Below are positions 26,278 through 35,325 of a stretch of 64,000 nucleotides of DNA, in pieces (positions within the stretch are counted from its first letter, which is position 1; each line of letters opens with the position of its first letter). The stretch lies in contig UBYA01000016.1 of assembly GCA_900469615.1 (NCBI GenBank), positions 62,001 through 126,000 of the forward strand, in the 5' to 3' direction. A program made the position numbers and the translations under genes. The notes beneath the pieces are model-generated. The model had not been told where the DNA came from and searched no databases. It saw only the letters and a list, made by a program, of their open reading frames with translations. The DNA comes from Hyphomicrobiales bacterium. Lineage in GTDB: Bacteria > Pseudomonadota > Alphaproteobacteria > Rhizobiales > Rhizobiaceae.

Positions 26278-27399
26278 ATGAAAATCGGCATCGATGCGCG
26301 TAATTTAGTAACGAGTACAACCGGTATTGGGCGATACCTGCTGGAAGTGAGCCGGCATTTGGCGCTTTTGGGCCACGAACTGCATTTCTATTTGCCAGAG
26401 ACACCTCATAGGGTTCTGACGGATCTGCCTGCAGCGAAGCTGCATGTGGCGCGCTTTCCCGGTGCGATCAGGCGAATGATCTGGGCACAGACGGAATTAC
26501 CACGCCGCGCGGCACAGGAAGAGATTGATGTATTTTGGGGGCCGGCTCATCGTCTGCCCTTCTTTCTCGATCGCCGCATTCCTCGCGTCATCACGATTCA
26601 CGACCTCGTCTGGCGAGACATGGCCACGACCATGCGTTGGCAGACCTGGATGGGAGATCGCTGGCTGATGAAACCCGGCATCGCCGTTGCGGATGAGATC
26701 GTTGCCGTTTCTACCGCCACAGCGAATGTACTGAAAACAGTATTTCCCGGGTGCGAAGAGAAGCTCAATGTTATCCATCCGGGCTTGACGGCCATCGGTG
26801 GAACAGCGGCTCCGAAGGAGTTATCGTCGTTCGGGATCGATCGCTCCTATATTCTCTTCGTGGGAACACTTGAGCCCCGCAAAAATCTGCTGAGACTGCT
26901 GCAGGCGTATGCAGCTCTGTCAGAAGTCACACGGCAGCGATTTCTTCTTGTGCTCGCCGGTGGCCAAGGTTGGAGATTGGGCGACTTGAAACAGCGTATC
27001 GTAGAGCTAAATATCGAGCCATCCGTTCGGCTGACAGGTTATGTGTCCGATCCTGATCTCGCGCAGCTGTATAGTCATGCTCACTTCTTGGCCATGCCGT
27101 CCCTTTACGAAGGCTTCGGTTTTCCGATCATAGAAGCGAATGCGATGGGAATCCCGGTGCTGACGTCCAATACGTCCTCCATGCCTGAGGTCGCGGGTAA
27201 AGCCGGCATTTTTGTCGATCCCAACGATGTGCGATCCATCCATGATGGTTTGCAAAGCCTCGCGATGGACGACGCACTCCGTGCCCGTCTCGCAGCAAAC
27301 GCGCGGGCGAACTCTTTGCGGTTCAACTGGTCTGAAAGTGTGCACCAACTTGAATGTGTTTTTGAAAAGGCGATCGCCAAACGGCGCAATCATGTCTGA
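26278..27399 (+). CDS. GT4 family glycosyltransferase
   Basis: The ATG at 26278 (MKIGIDARNLVTSTTGIGRY) is preferred to the upstream one at 26251 because it starts exactly at the conserved GT4 beta-strand and glycine-rich loop. The 373-residue protein has FVGTLEPRKNLLRLLQAY, the linker into the nucleotide-sugar domain, and the E-x7-E block YEGFGFPIIEANAMG followed by TSNTSSMPEVAG. It is of the WbdB/WbdC/MtfB mannosyltransferase type, which would fit initiation or adaptor transfer in an ABC-exported O-polysaccharide. Donor sugar is not certain. It is separated from wzm by 370 bases and may be transcribed on its own. Confidence 0.88.
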   Translation: MKIGIDARNLVTSTTGIGRYLLEVSRHLALLGHELHFYLPETPHRVLTDLPAAKLHVARFPGAIRRMIWAQTELPRRAAQEEIDVFWGPAHRLPFFLDRRIPRVITIHDLVWRDMATTMRWQTWMGDRWLMKPGIAVADEIVAVSTATANVLKTVFPGCEEKLNVIHPGLTAIGGTAAPKELSSFGIDRSYILFVGTLEPRKNLLRLLQAYAALSEVTRQRFLLVLAGGQGWRLGDLKQRIVELNIEPSVRLTGYVSDPDLAQLYSHAHFLAMPSLYEGFGFPIIEANAMGIPVLTSNTSSMPEVAGKAGIFVDPNDVRSIHDGLQSLAMDDALRARLAANARANSLRFNWSESVHQLECVFEKAIAKRRNHV

Positions 27400-27770
27400 A
27401 TGAAAATGAAGAAGCGAACCCGATACTAAGTGTGACGGTAGGGGAGCGCATTTTGTGAAAACAAAAGAGTTTTCCAATTTTTCGGCAATGTGGAATTTTA
27501 ACAAATCTTCCCCAGCCCCGCAGACACATGCAGTCCGGCGATGTCTCCTGATTGTCGAATGTGGATTGCAATTGAGTGTCAGATCGGCAATACACCCTGG
27601 GCACAAAAAAGCGAGCGCATAGGCGTTTGTCACTCATTATGACTGCAGAAGAGCGGCGCGCCAATCTACAGGAACGGGCGCGATGCCATCCTTATTTCGG
27701 CCCATAACGCATTATATGGCCACGATCGGAAAGAAGCAGAGCTGTTATCGAATGTTTATGGAACTGTCGT
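27400..27770. other. intergenic region before wzm
   Basis: About 370 bases with no credible ORF, and rather AT-rich toward its right end. It probably holds the promoter for wzm-wzt. I see no repeat or clear operator. Confidence 0.4.
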
Positions 27771-28568
27771 ATGATTAATGGTTTGCTGAATGGTATCATT
27801 CGGTATCGTGGGTTTATATTCGGCAGCGTCAAGCGGGATTTCCAGTCCCGCTATCAAAACAGTTTTCTCGGTTCCGCCTGGCTTGTATTGCAGCCTGTGG
27901 CAATGATTCTTGTTTATACGGTAATATTCTCCAAGGTCATGGGATCCCGTCTGGCGGGTATGCCGGGTGCTTTTTCCTACAGCATCTATCTGTGCTCCGG
28001 CGTCTTGACCTGGGGGCTGTTCATCGAAACCCTCAATGGTCTGGTCAACGTATTCATATCTAATGCCAATGTATTGAAGAAATTGAATTTTCCAAGAATC
28101 TGCTTACCGATTATCGTCTCGCTCTCGTCCTTTGTGAATTTTCTTATCATATTTGGCCTGTTCTTAATATTTCTGATTGTCATCAACAATTTTCCGGGGC
28201 TTTCTGTTTTTTATGTTATTCCGGTCCTCATAATTCAAATGCTTTTTACGATAGGTCTCGGAACTATATTGGGAGTAATGAACGTTTTCGTTCGCGATGT
28301 GGGGCAATTCGTGGGGATCGTGCTTCAGTTCTGGTTCTGGCTGACACCGATCGTGTACGTCAGTAAAATCCTGCCGGATTCCGTCAAAAACATTATCTCC
28401 TATAACCCTATGGCGGTAATCATCATGAGCTACCAAAATATATTCATATATAAGGTGGATCCGGATTGGCGGTCCCTGCTTCTCGTCCTGGTACTGTCCT
28501 TGTGTCTGGTCGCAATAGGCTGGCGTATGTTCAAAAAGCACTCCGCAGATATCGTTGACGAGCTCTAG
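27771..28568 (+). CDS. wzm: O-polysaccharide ABC exporter permease Wzm
   Basis: The 265-residue protein carries the ABC-2 permease fold of polysaccharide exporters: an N-terminal amphipathic region (VKRDFQSRYQNSFLGSAWLVLQP), then six hydrophobic segments, with the late FWFWLTPIVYVSKILP re-entrant segment and YNPMAVIIMSYQNIF. With the ATPase encoded two bases downstream it would move undecaprenyl-linked O-chains to the periplasmic face. The gene is visibly AT-rich compared with its neighbours and uses A/T-ending codons freely, pointing to separate ancestry. Ribosome binding is weak (GGAACT). Confidence 0.93.
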   Translation: MINGLLNGIIRYRGFIFGSVKRDFQSRYQNSFLGSAWLVLQPVAMILVYTVIFSKVMGSRLAGMPGAFSYSIYLCSGVLTWGLFIETLNGLVNVFISNANVLKKLNFPRICLPIIVSLSSFVNFLIIFGLFLIFLIVINNFPGLSVFYVIPVLIIQMLFTIGLGTILGVMNVFVRDVGQFVGIVLQFWFWLTPIVYVSKILPDSVKNIISYNPMAVIIMSYQNIFIYKVDPDWRSLLLVLVLSLCLVAIGWRMFKKHSADIVDEL

Positions 28569-28570
28569 CT

Positions 28571-29884
28571 ATGGGAAGCATTGCTGTCGATAATATTTCG
28601 AAATGCTACAAGTACTACACTTCTAAGTGGCACCGCGTCTGGGAGAAGCTGTATCCAGGAAATGCAGAGTGGCATACGAAGAAATGGGTGCTGAAGGACA
28701 TTTCGTTCGAGATCGGAACGGGAGAGTCAGTCGGGATCGTCGGCGTCAACGGCGCCGGCAAGAGTACGCTGCTGAAGCTGCTGACGGGGACGACGCAGCC
28801 GACGAGCGGCAGCATCCAGGTGAACGACAGGGTGGCTGCGCTGCTGGAGCTCGGGATGGGGTTTCATCCCGAATTCACCGGTCGGCAGAATGTGTACATG
28901 TCCGGGCTGATGATGGGCTACAACCGCGGCCAGATGGACGAACTGATGCCCGGAATCGAGCAGTTCGCGGATATCGGCGAGTATATCGACCGGCCGGTTC
29001 GCGTTTATTCCAGCGGCATGCAGATGCGCCTGGCGTTCGCGGTCGCGACGGCTTCCAGGCCCGGCATTCTCATCGTCGATGAGGCCCTTTCGGTCGGTGA
29101 CTCGCGTTTCCAGGCGAAATGCTATACGCGCATTTCGGATTTCAAGAAGCAGGGCACGACCTTGCTGCTGGTTTCGCATAGCGTGGGCGACATCGTGCGG
29201 CATTGCGATCGCGCCATATTTCTCAAGGACGGCACCATCGGCATGGACGGATCGGCCCGCGATGTGACGAACCGTTATCTTGACGAGCTGTTCGGCAAGC
29301 CGCAGTTCGAAACCGTAAGGAAAGAGACGCCTGCCGCCAATTCGTCGTCCCGGACCGCGCTGTCGACCGTCAACGAGGGCGACGTCTATCATACCCGTCA
29401 CGGCTACCGACCGGAAGAATATCGCTGGGGCCAGGGCGGCGCGGTGATCATCGATTACGACATACAGGTCGGCGGCACGCATTATCCTCCGAGCATTAAT
29501 AGCGGCGAGCCGGCGGAATTCTATCTGAAGGTCAGATTCGAGGTCGACTTCGACAATGTCGTCCCTGGGATACTGATCAAGACGCTCGATGGCCTGTTCC
29601 TGTACGGCTCGAATTCGTTTCTGTCATCGGCCGGCCGCGAAAACATATCGGCCAGGCGCGGGGATGTACGAATCTTCAAGTTCTCCATGCCCCTCAATCT
29701 CAACAGCGGCGATTATCTTCTCTCGTTCGGCATTTCCGCAGGAAACCCGCAAGGTGATATGACGCCCCTCGACCGCCGGTACGACTCGGTGATCCTGCAT
29801 GTCAGCAAGGGCATGGAGTTCTGGGGCGTCGTCGATTTGAAGGCCGAATTTCATACCGTGGACGATGGCAGGCCAAGCCGATGA
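28571..29884 (+). CDS. wzt: O-polysaccharide ABC exporter ATPase Wzt with C-terminal carbohydrate-binding domain
   Basis: The 437-residue protein has an ATPase domain (Walker A GVNGAGKSTLLKLL, signature YSSGMQMRLAFAV, Walker B ILIVDEALSVGD) over residues 1-250. A Wzt C-terminal domain (about 290-430; VIIDYDIQVGGTHYPPSINSG, LNSGDYLLSFGIS) follows. In E. coli O9a that domain binds the chemically capped end of the O-chain and makes export depend on termination. The gene overlaps the WbdD-like gene by four bases (ATGA), a context that fits such coupling. Confidence 0.94.
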   Translation: MGSIAVDNISKCYKYYTSKWHRVWEKLYPGNAEWHTKKWVLKDISFEIGTGESVGIVGVNGAGKSTLLKLLTGTTQPTSGSIQVNDRVAALLELGMGFHPEFTGRQNVYMSGLMMGYNRGQMDELMPGIEQFADIGEYIDRPVRVYSSGMQMRLAFAVATASRPGILIVDEALSVGDSRFQAKCYTRISDFKKQGTTLLLVSHSVGDIVRHCDRAIFLKDGTIGMDGSARDVTNRYLDELFGKPQFETVRKETPAANSSSRTALSTVNEGDVYHTRHGYRPEEYRWGQGGAVIIDYDIQVGGTHYPPSINSGEPAEFYLKVRFEVDFDNVVPGILIKTLDGLFLYGSNSFLSSAGRENISARRGDVRIFKFSMPLNLNSGDYLLSFGISAGNPQGDMTPLDRRYDSVILHVSKGMEFWGVVDLKAEFHTVDDGRPSR

Positions 29885-31899
29885 CCGATCAAAAATTGCA
29901 GAGCCTGGTCGACGGCCTGCCCGAACTCTATCAAGTCATTTACGGGCACCCCGAATGGGATGGGGAAGCCGCGCGGGACTGTCGGGCCCGGTTGGTGATC
30001 ATCGAAGACGCTTGCCGGCGGCTATCCGGGCACCTGGACCGCCCGCTCAAGGTTCTCGATCTGGGATGTGCGCAGGGCTTTTTCAGCCTGAGCCTGGCCG
30101 GCAGCGGGGCAACCGTCACCGGAGTTGACTTCCAGGCTGAAAACATCGCCGTCTGCTCTGCGCTGGCGGAAGAGAACCCGGACCTGTCGGTAAGCTTCGT
30201 CCAGGCTCGCATAGAAGACTTCGTGGAAAGGCTGGAGCCGGGCGAGTACGATGTCGTCCTCGGGCTGAGCGTATTCCACCATCTCGTCTATTTGTACGGG
30301 GTCGAGCATGTCGCTCGCCTTCTCACGTCGCTGATGAATGACGTCAATCTCGGGATATTCGAATTCGCTCTCAAGGAGGAGCCTCTTTATTGGGGCAGTG
30401 CCCAGCCCGACGACCCCCGCGACCTGATCGGCGGCTGTGCCTTCTATCACCAGATTGCATCTTACGAGACGCACCTGTCGCATGTCAGAAGGCCGATGTA
30501 TCTCGTCAGCAACCGAACCCTGCTTCTCGATAATTTTTGCGGCGAGTTCGACCGCTGGCGCAAGCAACCCTATTCCGGCGCGGGCGAAGCGCATAACGGA
30601 AGCCGCCGCTATTACTGGGGTTCAACGTTTTTCGGCAAGGTCTTCGACTTCACCTCTACGCGGAAGTCCTTTCCGCCGGAGGTCGGCTCCCGCAACAGGT
30701 CCGAGTTGAGGGCCGAGACCAAATTCCTGGAGCGGCCGCCGGAGGGCTTCGAAACACCACGGCTGCTGGCGCATGGGGAAAATGCGCTGCAAGGATGGAT
30801 CGTAACGTCGGTCATCGACGGCGAACTGCTTTCCGATATGGCCGGCGATGGCACGCCGCTCGATGTCGACCGGGTCCTGAGCGACGTATTGCGGCAATCG
30901 ATCGCCCTGGAAGACGCAGGCCTCTATCACGACGACATTCGCCTCTGGAACGTGATGTACGATCGGGCGGGGCAGCGCTTCAGCCTGATCGATTACGGTT
31001 CTGTCGGGATACAAGCAAAGGATTGTGTCTGGCCGCACAACATTTTCCAGGCGTTTTTTATCTTCGTGCACGAGCTTTTGATGCCCGATGTGGCCAAAGT
31101 CGAGAAGGCGCGGCCGCCCTTGCTGAGCCCGTATCATCTCGCGCCCCCCTACGCGGGCTGGCTCTATGCGTTTTGGCAGCGACCCGTTTCCGAATGGCGT
31201 TTTTCTCTGCTGGCCGCGCTGTTCGAACAGCGCATGTCATTGCCCCAGCCGGCTGCTTATGAGCACGGCGCGGAGGCCTGGCTGCGGGCGCATGAGTTGA
31301 ATGTCCTGGAGAGGCTCCACCGCGAAAGCGATTTGCGCGACAGAGTGGACATGTTGAGCAGAGACCGGTCGGGGGTACTGGAAAGCCTGTCGCGGGCGGA
31401 GGGAGGGCTGTCCGCGCACTCGAACGCCATCGCGACCCTCGAGGAGCGCCTGCGGGCATTGGGCGAGCGGTGCGAAGCCCATGAGGAGCGCCTCCGGGGA
31501 CTGACCGACCGGTGCGAGGCCTATGCCGAGACGCTACAGGCGGTTTATCGCAGCCGCTCGTGGAGGATGACAGCTCCTTATCGCTATCTCGGCCTGCAGG
31601 TCGCGCTTTTACGGCAATACGGCATCCGGCAGCGATGCAAGCACTTTCTCAAGCGCCTGTTCAAGCTGGCCGTGCGTCTGGCAAACCGCCATCCGGCCAT
31701 GAAAAACCTGGCGTTTCGCATTCTGCGGTTTTCCGGGCTTTATGGCTACGTGCATCGGATCCACCGCCGCATCATGCCAATCGAAAACCCGCCCGCGGAT
31801 ACGGCAGGCCACCTGCAGCGGCAGATAGCCGATCAACTGGCCGATCGAAAATTGCTGCCTCCGGCGGTGAACGACCTCTTCGAAGAACTATCGCGATAA
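29881..31899 (+). CDS. WbdD-like O-chain terminator: methyltransferase, kinase and coiled coil in one protein
   Basis: The 672-residue protein has three parts. Residues about 50-200 form a SAM methyltransferase (motif I VLDLGCAQGFFSLSLAGSG at 58-76). Residues about 280-450 form a protein-kinase-like domain with catalytic loop HDDIRLWN from H350 and DYG at 371. Residues about 470-560 are a heptad coiled coil (repeated ALGERCEAHEERL/GLTDRCEAYAE units) ending in SRSWRMTAPYRYLG, then a basic C-terminal region. This is the layout of E. coli WbdD, which caps the growing chain with a methyl-phosphate and sets length through its coiled coil. The gene lies between Wzt and a double GT4 gene, as expected. 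Confidence 0.85.
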   Translation: MTDQKLQSLVDGLPELYQVIYGHPEWDGEAARDCRARLVIIEDACRRLSGHLDRPLKVLDLGCAQGFFSLSLAGSGATVTGVDFQAENIAVCSALAEENPDLSVSFVQARIEDFVERLEPGEYDVVLGLSVFHHLVYLYGVEHVARLLTSLMNDVNLGIFEFALKEEPLYWGSAQPDDPRDLIGGCAFYHQIASYETHLSHVRRPMYLVSNRTLLLDNFCGEFDRWRKQPYSGAGEAHNGSRRYYWGSTFFGKVFDFTSTRKSFPPEVGSRNRSELRAETKFLERPPEGFETPRLLAHGENALQGWIVTSVIDGELLSDMAGDGTPLDVDRVLSDVLRQSIALEDAGLYHDDIRLWNVMYDRAGQRFSLIDYGSVGIQAKDCVWPHNIFQAFFIFVHELLMPDVAKVEKARPPLLSPYHLAPPYAGWLYAFWQRPVSEWRFSLLAALFEQRMSLPQPAAYEHGAEAWLRAHELNVLERLHRESDLRDRVDMLSRDRSGVLESLSRAEGGLSAHSNAIATLEERLRALGERCEAHEERLRGLTDRCEAYAETLQAVYRSRSWRMTAPYRYLGLQVALLRQYGIRQRCKHFLKRLFKLAVRLANRHPAMKNLAFRILRFSGLYGYVHRIHRRIMPIENPPADTAGHLQRQIADQLADRKLLPPAVNDLFEELSR

Positions 31900-31920
31900 T
31901 CAACGCAGCAGGGGTAGGAA

Positions 31921-34461
31921 TTGCATATTCTTATTGATGTGCAGGGATATCAGTCCGAAAGCAAGTTTCGTGGTATCGGACGCAGTACCCTCGCCATGAG
32001 CCGGGCCATCATTCACAATGCCGGCCCGCACAGGGTCAGCATCCTGATCAATGGCATGTTTCCTTTGCAGAACGTCGAGGAAGTCAGAAATGCCTATCGC
32101 GACATTCTGGCCGAAGAGGAAATGTTCATATTCTCGGGGTGCGGGCCGACCGCCTATCGCGAGACGGAAAACCACGAGCGTTTCGAGGCGGCCCGTCATG
32201 TGCGCGATCTTGCGATTGCCAACATCGATCCGGATATCGTCTACGTCACGAGCCTGTTTGAAGGATACGACGACGACTTCACGGTCTCGATCCCGAAGGA
32301 GCCCCGCCCCTGGAAAACAGTGACGGTCTGCCATGATCTGATACCGCTCCTCAACAAGGAGCGCTATCTCGGCGATCCGAATTATCATAAGTTCTACATG
32401 GACAAACTGGCGGAATTCGAGCTTGCGGATGCCGTATACGCAATCTCGAATTCCGTGATGGGCGAGGTCCAGAAGTATACGAAAGTTCCCCGGGAGCGGA
32501 TCCGGAACATTTCCTCCGCCGTCGGGGATGAATTCTTCGTCCGCACCTATAGCGCCGGGCAACAACAGGATCTCAAAACCAAATATAAATTGCCGGACCG
32601 GTTCATACTGTCGCTGGCGATGATTGAACCCAGGAAGAATGTCGAGGCGTTGATCGAGGCATACGGCCTGCTTCCCAAAGCGTTACAGGGCAACTATCCC
32701 CTCGTTCTCGCTTATAAGGTCAAGCCGGAAGATCTGGAGCGCATCAAGGCGCTCGCCCAGAGTCATGACGTCGATCCGGCCCATCTGATCTTTACGGGCT
32801 ATCTTCCGGACGACGATCTGATCGCTCTTTATAACTTGTGCAGGGTTTTTGTATTTCCCTCCGTGCATGAGGGCTTCGGCCTGCCTGCCCTGGAGGCGAT
32901 GAGGTGCGGTGCCGCCACCCTTGCTTCCAATGTGACGAGCCTGCCGGAAGTGATCGGCTGGGACGAGGCGATGTTCGATCCTTATGACGTCAGGGATATT
33001 TCCAGAACGCTGGAGAAAGCCCTGACCGATGAGGCCTATTGGGCAGACTTGAAGAGTCACGCGCTGACGCAGGCGGAGAAATTCTCCTGGGACAAGACTG
33101 CGCAAATGGCGATCGCCGGCTTCGACGGCTTGTTGGAGAGGCAGTCGGGGACCCCGGATGGACATGTGCGGCAAGGGGGCCTGGGCGGCATCAAGGCCGA
33201 TGCGCTCGGCGCGCTTCGCCGTCAGAAGAAGCTGACCGATGCCGATAAGCTGGGGCTGGCCTGGGCCATCGCCCGGAACAGCTTTCGCGATCATAGACGC
33301 AAGCTGCTGGTGGACATTTCCGTGCTGGCCGAACATGATGCCAAGACCGGTATCCAGCGCGTGTCCCGCAGTATCCTCAATGTGCTCCTGTCCCGGAAAA
33401 TTCCGGGTTACGAGGTTCGGGCAATTCGCTATGCCAACGGCGATTGCTACCGTTACGCAAATCAATTCGTGAAGCGGAGTTTCGGAATCGACTTCGGTGC
33501 CGACGAGCCCGTGCTGTTCGGCAAGGACGACATCGTCCTTGTTACGGATTTGACATGCCATTTGTTTCCGGCAATCGAACCTCAGTTCGACATGCTGCGT
33601 CGCGCCGGAGGCAAAGTCTATTTCGTGATCCACGATATCATGGCGTTACGTCATCCGGAATGGTGCGACGAAGGCATACGGCGTTGGTTCCCTCTTTGGC
33701 TGCCGAGCCTGGCTTACCACGCCAACGGCCTCATTTGCGTTTCCGCATACGTGGCGGACGACACGCGCGATTGGCTGCGGGAGCGTGCGGGATCGTTCCC
33801 CGTCAACCCTTACCTGACGATCGACAATTTCCATCTCGGTGCGGATATCGATTCCAGCCTGCCCAGCAAGGGCTTGCCGGAGAACGGACCGGCGCTCTTG
33901 GACAGAATGGGTCAGGCCCCGAGCTTCATCATGGTCGGCACCATGGAGCCGCGCAAGGGACACGCTCAGGTGCTTCGTGCTTTCGAGCGGCTATGGGATG
34001 AAGGCAAGCCGTATAATCTGTTTATCGTCGGTAAACAGGGGTGGAATGTCGATGACCTCTGCAAGACATTGCGGACGCATCCCAAGCGCGACCGGAATTT
34101 ATTCTGGCTTCAGGATATCAGCGATGAATTCCTGAATCTCTTGTACGGTAAGTCCTCGGCATTGATCTTTGCTTCCATGGGCGAGGGTTTCGGTCTCCCT
34201 CTCATCGAGGCGGCCCACAAGGAATTGCCTCTGATCCTGCGGAGAATTCCGGTCTTCGAGGAGATCGCCGGCGATCACGCGTTTTACTTCGAAGGCGACC
34301 AGCCGGCGGATCTGGCCCTTGCCATCGAAAAATGGATAGGACTGCACGAAAAGGGCTTGCATCCGGCTTCGACGGGAATGCCGTGGCTGACGTGGGAGCA
34401 GAGCGCGGATCTTCTTTTATCCAAGCTGCCGCTCGTGCGGCCTGCCGAGGATTGCGTATGA
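31921..34461 (+). CDS. double-domain GT4 glycosyltransferase (WbdA-like polymerase)
   Basis: The 846-residue protein starts at a TTG (HILIDVQGYQSESKFRGIGR follows) preceded by AGGGGTAGG. Two complete GT4 units are seen: the first with EPRKNVEALIEAYG and HEGFGLPALEAMRCG (from about residue 316), the second with EPRKGHAQVLRAFERL and GEGFGLPLIEAAHKE (from about 754), joined by a linker near 430-470. E. coli O9a WbdA is an 840-residue double GT4 mannosyltransferase that polymerises the chain on the WbdD scaffold, so a polymerase of a homopolymer or simple repeat is the best reading. It lies 21 bases after the WbdD-like gene. The sugar donor is not determined. Confidence 0.88.
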   Translation: MHILIDVQGYQSESKFRGIGRSTLAMSRAIIHNAGPHRVSILINGMFPLQNVEEVRNAYRDILAEEEMFIFSGCGPTAYRETENHERFEAARHVRDLAIANIDPDIVYVTSLFEGYDDDFTVSIPKEPRPWKTVTVCHDLIPLLNKERYLGDPNYHKFYMDKLAEFELADAVYAISNSVMGEVQKYTKVPRERIRNISSAVGDEFFVRTYSAGQQQDLKTKYKLPDRFILSLAMIEPRKNVEALIEAYGLLPKALQGNYPLVLAYKVKPEDLERIKALAQSHDVDPAHLIFTGYLPDDDLIALYNLCRVFVFPSVHEGFGLPALEAMRCGAATLASNVTSLPEVIGWDEAMFDPYDVRDISRTLEKALTDEAYWADLKSHALTQAEKFSWDKTAQMAIAGFDGLLERQSGTPDGHVRQGGLGGIKADALGALRRQKKLTDADKLGLAWAIARNSFRDHRRKLLVDISVLAEHDAKTGIQRVSRSILNVLLSRKIPGYEVRAIRYANGDCYRYANQFVKRSFGIDFGADEPVLFGKDDIVLVTDLTCHLFPAIEPQFDMLRRAGGKVYFVIHDIMALRHPEWCDEGIRRWFPLWLPSLAYHANGLICVSAYVADDTRDWLRERAGSFPVNPYLTIDNFHLGADIDSSLPSKGLPENGPALLDRMGQAPSFIMVGTMEPRKGHAQVLRAFERLWDEGKPYNLFIVGKQGWNVDDLCKTLRTHPKRDRNLFWLQDISDEFLNLLYGKSSALIFASMGEGFGLPLIEAAHKELPLILRRIPVFEEIAGDHAFYFEGDQPADLALAIEKWIGLHEKGLHPASTGMPWLTWEQSADLLLSKLPLVRPAEDCV

Positions 34462-34959
34462 TCTCTGCATTCGGTGGTGCGATCTTCTCAGCGGTAACGA
34501 TGAGTTCATTAGCCGGCTTTGAAGTATCGCCTAGCGATTGATAACTTGGAAATCTCGATTCACCTCCCGCTGAGCCGGTTTTGTGATTCAGTCTGGCCTG
34601 TGTGATTTACAGAGAACGCCTGAACTCGGACATCCATCAGCGAAAGCCAATGCCGGAGACGATGTCGCGGGCAAAGTGGCGTCAGTGATTCACCTTGGCC
34701 CACTATGCGCAACGCAGTGAGCAGATGCGCTGTGGTTGCAGAAGCGCCTTGTTCCGATTCGAAAGTCCGCTGCGATCTTTTGGTCGGGAATCTGGCTCCT
34801 CGTAACTCTCCCAAAAAGTTGGGACGGGAGTCACCGGCCGCTCACTCACACCATGGCGCCTTTTCGTGTCGCAAATCGCCCAGGCATTCCGCGAGCTTCA
34901 CCTTCTCTTACCCGTCGTTTCGCTGTGTCAACTTATCGTTGTATCCGCATGGAGTAAGG
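34462..34959. other. 500-base stretch without a recognisable gene
   Basis: It lies between the convergent ends of the polysaccharide polymerase gene and gtrA. Short frames here (such as 34560-34814 on the minus strand) show no family resemblance. Near its left end, GTGATTCAGTCTGG and GTCAGTGATTCACC look like ends of a degraded mobile element, but no transposase segment could be read. Confidence 0.3.
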
Positions 34960-35325
34960 CTACTGTTCATAAACCCACAATTTGCTGATGATGAAACTGA
35001 AAGCAGGTACCGCGATTAGCATGCCTGGAAGCGCATATTCCCAGCTCATCCGCAGAAAATGGGTGACGAACCAGACATTCGCATGGTTTAGGGCGAAACC
35101 GGCAAAGGACATGAGGGCAAACTTGAAAATATTACCGTCGGTTTTGAACGTCAGGTAACGGTTGCCATAGAAAGATACCGGCACGGCGCAGCAAAACGCA
35201 ATGAAATTGCCGATCAAAGGCGTAACGCCGCTCCACGACAGGATCGAAAACACGAGCGTGTGCAAAGCCGTTGCCGACAGGCCGACCAGCCCGAACGATC
35301 CTATCTGGTAGAGCGTTTTAATCAT
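34960..35325 (-). CDS. gtrA: GtrA family membrane protein, putative lipid-linked sugar flippase
   Basis: The 121-residue protein has four membrane segments and the GtrA family pattern (FGLVGLSATALHTLVF, NFIAFCCAVPVSFYGNRYLTF, SFIISKLWVY). GtrA proteins are thought to flip polyprenyl-phosphate sugars made by GtrB. Its start overlaps the gtrB-like stop by eight bases, so the two are coupled. Together with the divergent large membrane protein at 36445 it forms a three-part O-antigen decoration module. Confidence 0.9.
   Translation of the reverse strand: MIKTLYQIGSFGLVGLSATALHTLVFSILSWSGVTPLIGNFIAFCCAVPVSFYGNRYLTFKTDGNIFKFALMSFAGFALNHANVWFVTHFLRMSWEYALPGMLIAVPAFSFIISKLWVYEQ

Noticed and set aside
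34560..34814. 84-residue minus-strand frame
   Set aside because: Its composition is not protein-like, it lacks initiation signals, and the surrounding DNA looks like decayed non-coding sequence.
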